Shown: piece after piece, positions 59,662-64,000 of the stretch
Layout of the letters: every line of letters begins with the position of its first letter
How positions within the stretch are numbered: position 1 is the first letter of the stretch
NCBI GenBank assembly: GCA_002841295.1
Contig: PHEU01000006.1
Coordinates: forward strand, 1-64,000
DNA: 64,000 nucleotides
Source of the DNA: Actinobacteria bacterium HGW-Actinobacteria-6
GTDB lineage: Bacteria > Actinomycetota > Coriobacteriia > Anaerosomatales > Anaerosomataceae
Reading direction: 5' to 3'
Made by a program: the position numbers and the translations under genes
The notes under the pieces: generated by a model
Databases searched by the model: none
What the model was told of the DNA's origin: nothing
The model's input: only the letters and a program-made list of their open reading frames with translations

Positions 59662-59697
59662 GCGTTGAACTATATGACAGATAAGCTCGCTCATCAA
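59649..59697 (-). promoter_or_regulatory. marR promoter and overlapping operator
   Basis: On the minus strand TTGATG (59692-59697) and TATAGT (59669-59674) with a 17-base spacer form a near-consensus promoter. A perfect inverted repeat ATGAA-N3-TTCAT (59649-59661) covers the start codon and is a candidate MarR operator. Confidence 0.7.
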
Positions 59698-59699
59698 GC

Positions 59700-59729
59700 A
59701 GGACGCCCCGCACGTTCGCGGGGCGTCCT
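59700..59729 (-). terminator. Terminator hairpin after the second AOR gene
   Basis: Perfect 12-bp stem AGGACGCCCCGC / GCGGGGCGTCCT with loop ACGTTC, 24 bases after the AOR stop and touching the marR promoter. It insulates the efflux unit from AOR transcription. Confidence 0.7.
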
Positions 59730-59753
59730 GTGGTTCGTGCGTGGCGGCCTACG

Positions 59754-61610
59754 TCACACGACGCCGGTGAGTCCGAGTTTGTCGAGAGTCTCCGCGGTCG
59801 GCAACCCTGTCACCAGATCCCAGCCCATCGCCGTGTAGAAGCTGTCGAGCGACACGTCGATGTTCGCCACCTGACCCTTGCCCCGGCCATCAGGAGCGGG
59901 CTCGATCCTGACTCGTTTGGGGAGCGTGTCATCCGCGCGCGTGAATCCGAATTTCGCATTCACCAGCCGCTCGAGGTTGATGACCCTCTCAGCAGCCATG
60001 AGCAGGCGCTCCTTGCTCCACTGTTCACCGGTCGCCGCTGACAGCATCGCCGCATACGTAGACGGCAGGATCGCCAGCGTGATGACCGAGAACAGGCACG
60101 TGCCGAGCAGGTTGGTGGTCATCGAGAACTCCATGAACGGCTTGACCCACCACTGGTTGTCGTCGTCCAGGAAGTCGATATCGCCCTCGATGCCCAGCTC
60201 CTCGCTGCGGTACGCAAACGCATCCACAACGGAGGCGTATGGCCGCAGATGGTCAGCGCCTCTCGGCGAGACGGCGTGGCTGACGCCTTCACCCTTGCTG
60301 GCGCGCACGCCGCAGGAAGCGAGCTCGACGCCCTTCACGGTCATCGCATAATCCGCAGCATCCCCGCCGAGAGTCTCGGCGGCGCGCTTTGAGCCATTCG
60401 CGAGCAAGTCGCCGAGACCGTCGCGATGCGCGATCTTCTCAAGCAGCACCGGGAGAACCGCCCCGTTGCCCCAGGAGAGGTCGAGGCCGTCGGTGTGCTC
60501 GGCGGTGAGAATGCCACGCTCCGCCCACTCCATCGCGGTCGCGATGACCTGGCCGCTGGAGATCGTGTCCATGCCGAGGTCGTTGCACATGTGGCCGGCC
60601 TTCGCGATGACGCGAATGTCGTCGACGAGACACTTCGAGCCGAAGGCACCCATCGTCTCGAACTCGGGGCCGCCGCCGTGGCTGCCGGCGAACGGGCCGT
60701 CCTTCACGGTAGTAACGCGTCCGCATGCCACGGGGCAGCCGGAGCACGCGTACGGCTTCACTTCGAGGATCTCGTGGTATGCCGCGTGACCGACCTTGTC
60801 CATCGTCTCGTCCCAGGTCGTTCGCTGCCAGTTCTTCGTGGGGAGCAGCCCGAGCGCGCTGATGGAGTCGTAAAAGCTCGGGGTGCCGAACGGCTTCATC
60901 TCGTCTTTGACGAACTCCTCGGCTAGCAGCTCTTCGCGCGCCTGCTTCGCGACTTCCTTGAGCTTGTCGGTATCGGCAGTCGGCAGTGCTTTCGTCCCGC
61001 GTACCATGACCGCTTTGAGATTCTTGGAGCCCATGGCCGCTCCGCCGCCTCCACGCCCGGCCGCGCGCTCACCGTCCGTCATGATTGCCGAGAACATAAC
61101 GCCGTTCTCGCCTGCGGGCCCTATCGACGCAATCTGGAACGCCTTACTGTCGACGGTCGCCCGGAGCGCGGCCTCGGTGTCAGTCACGCCCTTGCCCCAC
61201 AGCGTCGAGGCATCCTTGATCTCAACCGTGTCGTCATCAATGAGAACGTAGACGGGCTTCTCGGCCCGACCGGTGAACGTGACCATGTCGTAGCCGGCCT
61301 TCTTGAGCGCGGGGGAGAGGTGACCACCCACGTTCGTGAGGCCGAGTCCGCCGCTTGCGGGCGAACGGAAGACGATGCACGTCCTGCCCGAGGTAGGTGC
61401 TGCCGTGCCGGTGAGCGGACCGAGGGTGAAGATCACGGGCTGCGACGGGTCGAGTGGCGGCTTGCTCATGTCTGCGAGGTCCATGAAGCTGCGTACGCCG
61501 ATACCCTCTCCGCCAATGTAATCCCGGTACCATTCATCCGGAATTGCGTCGACTGTGACCGCTCCCTTGGTGAGATCGACGAGCAATGATCTGTGCCAGT
61601 AGCCATCCAT
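59754..61610 (-). CDS. aor: Tungsten aldehyde:ferredoxin oxidoreductase
   Basis: A 618-aa enzyme of typical AOR length. Cluster ligands are Cys289, Cys292 and Cys296 (CSGCPVAC) and a later Cys in LLGTCLFSV. The pterin motifs are GGAAMGSKNLKAV (near 190) and NDLGMDTISSG (near 366). Unlike the other AOR here it has canonical motifs and no FeS, signal or cytochrome partner, so it is probably cytoplasmic. It would oxidise aldehydes from amino-acid breakdown to acids while reducing ferredoxin. GGGGA precedes ATG 61610. It is divergent from orr. Confidence 0.92.
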   Translation of the reverse strand: MDGYWHRSLLVDLTKGAVTVDAIPDEWYRDYIGGEGIGVRSFMDLADMSKPPLDPSQPVIFTLGPLTGTAAPTSGRTCIVFRSPASGGLGLTNVGGHLSPALKKAGYDMVTFTGRAEKPVYVLIDDDTVEIKDASTLWGKGVTDTEAALRATVDSKAFQIASIGPAGENGVMFSAIMTDGERAAGRGGGGAAMGSKNLKAVMVRGTKALPTADTDKLKEVAKQAREELLAEEFVKDEMKPFGTPSFYDSISALGLLPTKNWQRTTWDETMDKVGHAAYHEILEVKPYACSGCPVACGRVTTVKDGPFAGSHGGGPEFETMGAFGSKCLVDDIRVIAKAGHMCNDLGMDTISSGQVIATAMEWAERGILTAEHTDGLDLSWGNGAVLPVLLEKIAHRDGLGDLLANGSKRAAETLGGDAADYAMTVKGVELASCGVRASKGEGVSHAVSPRGADHLRPYASVVDAFAYRSEELGIEGDIDFLDDDNQWWVKPFMEFSMTTNLLGTCLFSVITLAILPSTYAAMLSAATGEQWSKERLLMAAERVINLERLVNAKFGFTRADDTLPKRVRIEPAPDGRGKGQVANIDVSLDSFYTAMGWDLVTGLPTAETLDKLGLTGVV

Positions 61611-61652
61611 TCGGGTCCCCTTCTCTCTCGGACGATTGCATCAAACGCTGCC

Positions 61653-61665
61653 TCCCACTGTGGGA
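61653..61665. promoter_or_regulatory. Inverted repeat TCCCACTGTGGGA in the aor-orr divergent region
   Basis: Perfect 6-bp half-sites around one central base, 43 bases upstream of the AOR start and 139 bases before orr. It is a candidate operator for either gene. Confidence 0.4.
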
Positions 61666-61803
61666 TCCAGCGTAGCTTCAATCCCTGGGCGTGCGAGAAG
61701 GATCCTTCGCGGACTGCGGGAAATGAATACTCACCCAAGTTATGTATACCCCACCGTGCGCGGGTACACTGGTATCAGCGTCCGTTTCGCTGAGAGGAAT
61801 CGC

Positions 61804-62865
61804 ATGCTCGCCAAAGCCACCGTCACCGTCGACCTGGCCAAGATCACCGAGAACGCCAGCCGCGTCGTCGAGGCGCTTGGCGGTCGCGCCGTCGTGGGCG
61901 TTACGAAGGTCACCTGCGCCTCGCCAGAGGTTGCTCGCGCGATGCTTGCGGGTGGCGTGGCGGGTCTGGCTGATTCGCGGCTTGAGAACCTCGCGAGTCT
62001 CCGCGCTTCCGGAATCGAGGCGCCGCTGTGGCTGCTTCGCTCCCCGGTACCGGCGCTCGCCGAGGACGCTGTCCGCTTCGCCGATATCTCGCTCGAAAGC
62101 GAGATCGATACGGTGGTCGCGCTCGACGCTGCAGCGGCCCGTCTTGGCAAGAAGCACTCGATCGTCGTGATGGTGGATCTCGGTGACCTGCGTGAAGGCA
62201 TCATGCCCGCAGAGCTTCCGGCGTTTCTTGAGCGCGCCTCGGCGCTCGCAAACATCGACATCCTCGGCATTGGGCTGAGCCTCACGTGCTACGGCGCGAT
62301 CGTGCCGGACGCCGAGAATCTTGGCGAGCTGGTGGCGCTCACGCATGCTGCCGAGACGCAGCTCGGTCATCGTCTGCTCGTCAGCGGCGGCATGTCGAGC
62401 TCGCTCGATGCGCTCATCGAAGGCACGCTGCCTGACCGCGTCGACAGCCTGCGCATCGGCGAGAGCATCTTGCTCGGCGTGAGCACGGTTACGCGCGAGC
62501 GAATCCTCGGCCTGCACACTGATGCCATCGTCGTGGAGGCGCCCGTCATCGAGTGTCTCGTGAAGCCGAGCTTGCCGACAGGTACGAGCGCACAGGACGC
62601 CTTTGGCGGATTCCCGGTGTTCGAGAACCGCGGCATACGCCGCCGCGCGATCTGCGCCATTGGCCGTCAGGACGTCGACCCCGACGGGCTCGTCCCCGTC
62701 GATTCTCGCGTTGAGGTCCTCGGCGCATCAAGCGATCATCTTGTGTTGGACGTCGACGCGATGTCGCCACCACCGCGTATTGGCGACGGCATCGCATTCG
62801 TCCCAAGCTACTCGGCCACGTTGCGGCTGTTCACATCGCCGTATGTGGAGAAGCTCTACCGCTAG
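61804..62865 (+). CDS. orr: Ornithine racemase
   Basis: A 353-aa fold-type III PLP racemase of the alanine racemase N-terminal family. The PLP lysine is in VVGVTKVTCASPEV (near residue 36), and a LSGGMSSS-like phosphate loop (RLLVSGGMSSSLDAL) lies near residue 200. Orr supplies D-ornithine to OraSE. A bare alanine racemase would normally be longer with a different C-terminal domain, and the presence of all other ornithine-pathway genes supports this assignment. ATG 61804 has GAGAGGA upstream. It lies 21 kb from oraE on the same strand. Confidence 0.85.
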   Translation: MLAKATVTVDLAKITENASRVVEALGGRAVVGVTKVTCASPEVARAMLAGGVAGLADSRLENLASLRASGIEAPLWLLRSPVPALAEDAVRFADISLESEIDTVVALDAAAARLGKKHSIVVMVDLGDLREGIMPAELPAFLERASALANIDILGIGLSLTCYGAIVPDAENLGELVALTHAAETQLGHRLLVSGGMSSSLDALIEGTLPDRVDSLRIGESILLGVSTVTRERILGLHTDAIVVEAPVIECLVKPSLPTGTSAQDAFGGFPVFENRGIRRRAICAIGRQDVDPDGLVPVDSRVEVLGASSDHLVLDVDAMSPPPRIGDGIAFVPSYSATLRLFTSPYVEKLYR

Positions 62866-62913
62866 GAAACGCACGTCAGGGAGTGCCGCGATGCCGCCTG
62901 CACGGCGCTGTCA

Positions 62914-64000
62914 CTACTTCGGCTTGTTGAGTCGCTTCTCGGCGCCCTGCGCGAGGCGGAATTCGAACGCCTTGCCGCGCTTCTGCTGCTCCAGGTAGCC
63001 GGCCTCAACCAGACGGATGAAGTCCTGGCGAGCGGTCTCGTACGCCAGCTCGCGAGTGCGCGCGTGATGCTTGATGGTGAACGTCGTCTCAGGCGCGCGC
63101 AGCGCCCTATCCAAAATGAGCGCCTGACGGTGATTGACGCCAAGGTGAGAGAAGCTCTCCGTGACCGAGTTGAACCGTGTTACGCGACGCCGGAGTTCCG
63201 CCTCGCCCATATCCTTTGAGCGCGAGATGATCTTGAGCTGTTGGATGAAGCGCCCGGTCAGATCATCGCCGGACGCGGGTTGGTCCAGCAGCTGCAGCCC
63301 TGATTCGATGATGCCTGAGACCCGGTACCCGTGACGGAGTGCGAACGCCATCGAGACCAGTCGGCTCACCAGGTAGTTGTACTGCTCGAACGGCCTGACC
63401 CGGCGGATCCACCATGCGAGGGCGAGGCTCTTCACCAGGGGGTGCACGAACGGGACATCCTGGGACTCGGTGTATGCATGCATGGCCTGAAGCTCGCCCA
63501 TGATGCGAGCGGACTGTGTGGCGGTGGAGTTACCGTCTTCGTTTTCGGCGACATTGCTTGTTCTCAGAATGCCAGCGTCGGGCTCACCGGCACGGAGCAG
63601 TCGGTGGACATCCATGATGTACTGAGGTGATATCGCCTGCGACCGCGCATCCGGAAGAGCCCGCATCGTCCTGTAGAACCGTACGGCGACGACACCGGCA
63701 TCGCTTGTCGGCATGACCTCGTCGTAGATGGCCGCGATGACTTCCGAGCGTGTCTCGGCGATCTCGGCCTGCGTCGGTACCTCTGCCTTGGCCTTTGCAA
63801 GCGCGACCAAGACGGCCTCTTCAACCAGCATTCGATCCTGGACGATCCACTCCTCGTCGGCCGGGAGCTCGGTCCTGCCGATGAGGCTGCGTGCAGCCCA
63901 CGTGTCGATATCGTAAAGCGATTCCATGAGCTGTGCCGTCGGCGTCACTCGAACCTGGAAGTCACCCCACGCGCTCTCGAGAACCAGGAGTCCGGTAGAG
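62914..64000 (-). CDS. Degenerate Fic-fold protein with winged helix, copy 2 (5' end outside window)
   Basis: At least 344 residues, open to the window edge; the sequence upstream of the GTG at 63948 still reads as protein (TGLLVLESAWGDFQVRV), so the true start is outside. It has a Fic-like helical centre in which the catalytic motif is altered to RPFEQYNYLVSR (no HPF, no GNGR), and the same C-terminal winged helix as the copy at 41 kb (NHRQALILDRALRAP, ending GYLEQQKRGKAFEFR). It is convergent to orr, 48 bases away, repeating the oraE arrangement. Probable transcription regulator. Confidence 0.7.
   Translation of the reverse strand, partial: STGLLVLESAWGDFQVRVTPTAQLMESLYDIDTWAARSLIGRTELPADEEWIVQDRMLVEEAVLVALAKAKAEVPTQAEIAETRSEVIAAIYDEVMPTSDAGVVAVRFYRTMRALPDARSQAISPQYIMDVHRLLRAGEPDAGILRTSNVAENEDGNSTATQSARIMGELQAMHAYTESQDVPFVHPLVKSLALAWWIRRVRPFEQYNYLVSRLVSMAFALRHGYRVSGIIESGLQLLDQPASGDDLTGRFIQQLKIISRSKDMGEAELRRRVTRFNSVTESFSHLGVNHRQALILDRALRAPETTFTIKHHARTRELAYETARQDFIRLVEAGYLEQQKRGKAFEFRLAQGAEKRLNKPK

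Noticed and set aside
61804-62865. Alanine racemase for cell-wall synthesis
   Set aside because: The sequence fits the shorter ornithine-racemase group and the rest of the ornithine pathway is present; a pure alanine racemase cannot be excluded by eye but is less likely.
1-64000. Insertion sequences, prophage or integrase genes
   Set aside because: No transposase, integrase or phage structural motifs were recognised among the coding frames, and no long terminal inverted repeats were noticed.

Overview
The window comes from a high-GC bacterium with frequent GTG starts, strong GGAGG-type ribosome binding sites and many ATGA/GTGA overlaps. It carries a paired pafB/pafC, RND and ABC exporters without an outer-membrane channel gene, cell-wall-binding repeats, a hybrid-cluster protein, two tungsten aldehyde:ferredoxin oxidoreductase (AOR) family enzymes, the B12/PLP oxidative ornithine pathway and a selenium-type gene cluster. 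Together these suggest a strictly anaerobic, amino-acid-fermenting or respiring actinobacterium, most likely Coriobacteriia or a related deep lineage. The lineage is an inference; the gene content is read directly.

Layout. 0-3.2 kb: end of a sensor kinase and a three-gene ABC exporter. 3.2-6 kb: monoheme cytochrome c, SHOCT membrane protein and a CPH-type copper ATPase. 6-8.9 kb (minus): yedE-tusA-DUF3343-kinase, a selenium/sulfur handling operon. 9-10.9 kb (minus): pafC/pafB WYL regulators. 11.3-13 kb: two unrecognised membrane proteins. 13-16.8 kb: a nitrosative-stress divergon (Crp/Fnr regulator facing YgbA_NO protein, ferredoxin, hcp and a small CxCH/CxxCH protein) with a TTGAC-N4-GTCAA box between. 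16.9-27.3 kb: phosphoesterase, M28 peptidase, GGDEF protein, a DUF5679 zinc ribbon, split TrkA plus TrkH, a lipoprotein, tRNA-Gly(CCC) and an M23 protein. 27.4-31.8 kb: the conserved rpsF-ssb-rpsR-DUF2232-rplI-dnaB block, led by an S6:S18-type leader hairpin. 31.8-32 kb: a glutaredoxin-like selenoprotein with an in-frame UGA and a SECIS-like hairpin. 32-35.4 kb: FAD protein and an ABC-2 exporter.

35.5-62.9 kb is a catabolic region. ord-ortA-ortB-oraS-oraE, glmL (53.7 kb) and orr (61.8 kb), all on the plus strand, convert L-ornithine through D-ornithine, 2,4-diaminopentanoate and 2-amino-4-oxopentanoate to alanine and acetyl-CoA. Interleaved are an AOR module with its own Tat-targeted FeS protein and cytochrome b (42.5-46.6 kb), a B12-type radical SAM enzyme, a cell-wall-binding protein behind a structured-looking intergenic region, a MASE3 kinase, a HEPN/MNT toxin-antitoxin pair, an RND transporter with its MarR regulator, and a second cytoplasmic-type AOR. 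Two homologous degenerate-Fic/winged-helix proteins lie convergently just downstream of oraE and of orr.

Main points: the selenoprotein sits in the same window as selenium-handling genes; the first AOR looks like an exported respiratory enzyme; the degenerate-Fic pair looks like a dedicated regulator family; and the toxin-antitoxin operon carries an RHH-MNT fusion with three perfectly phased 10-bp operator repeats and a leaderless promoter.
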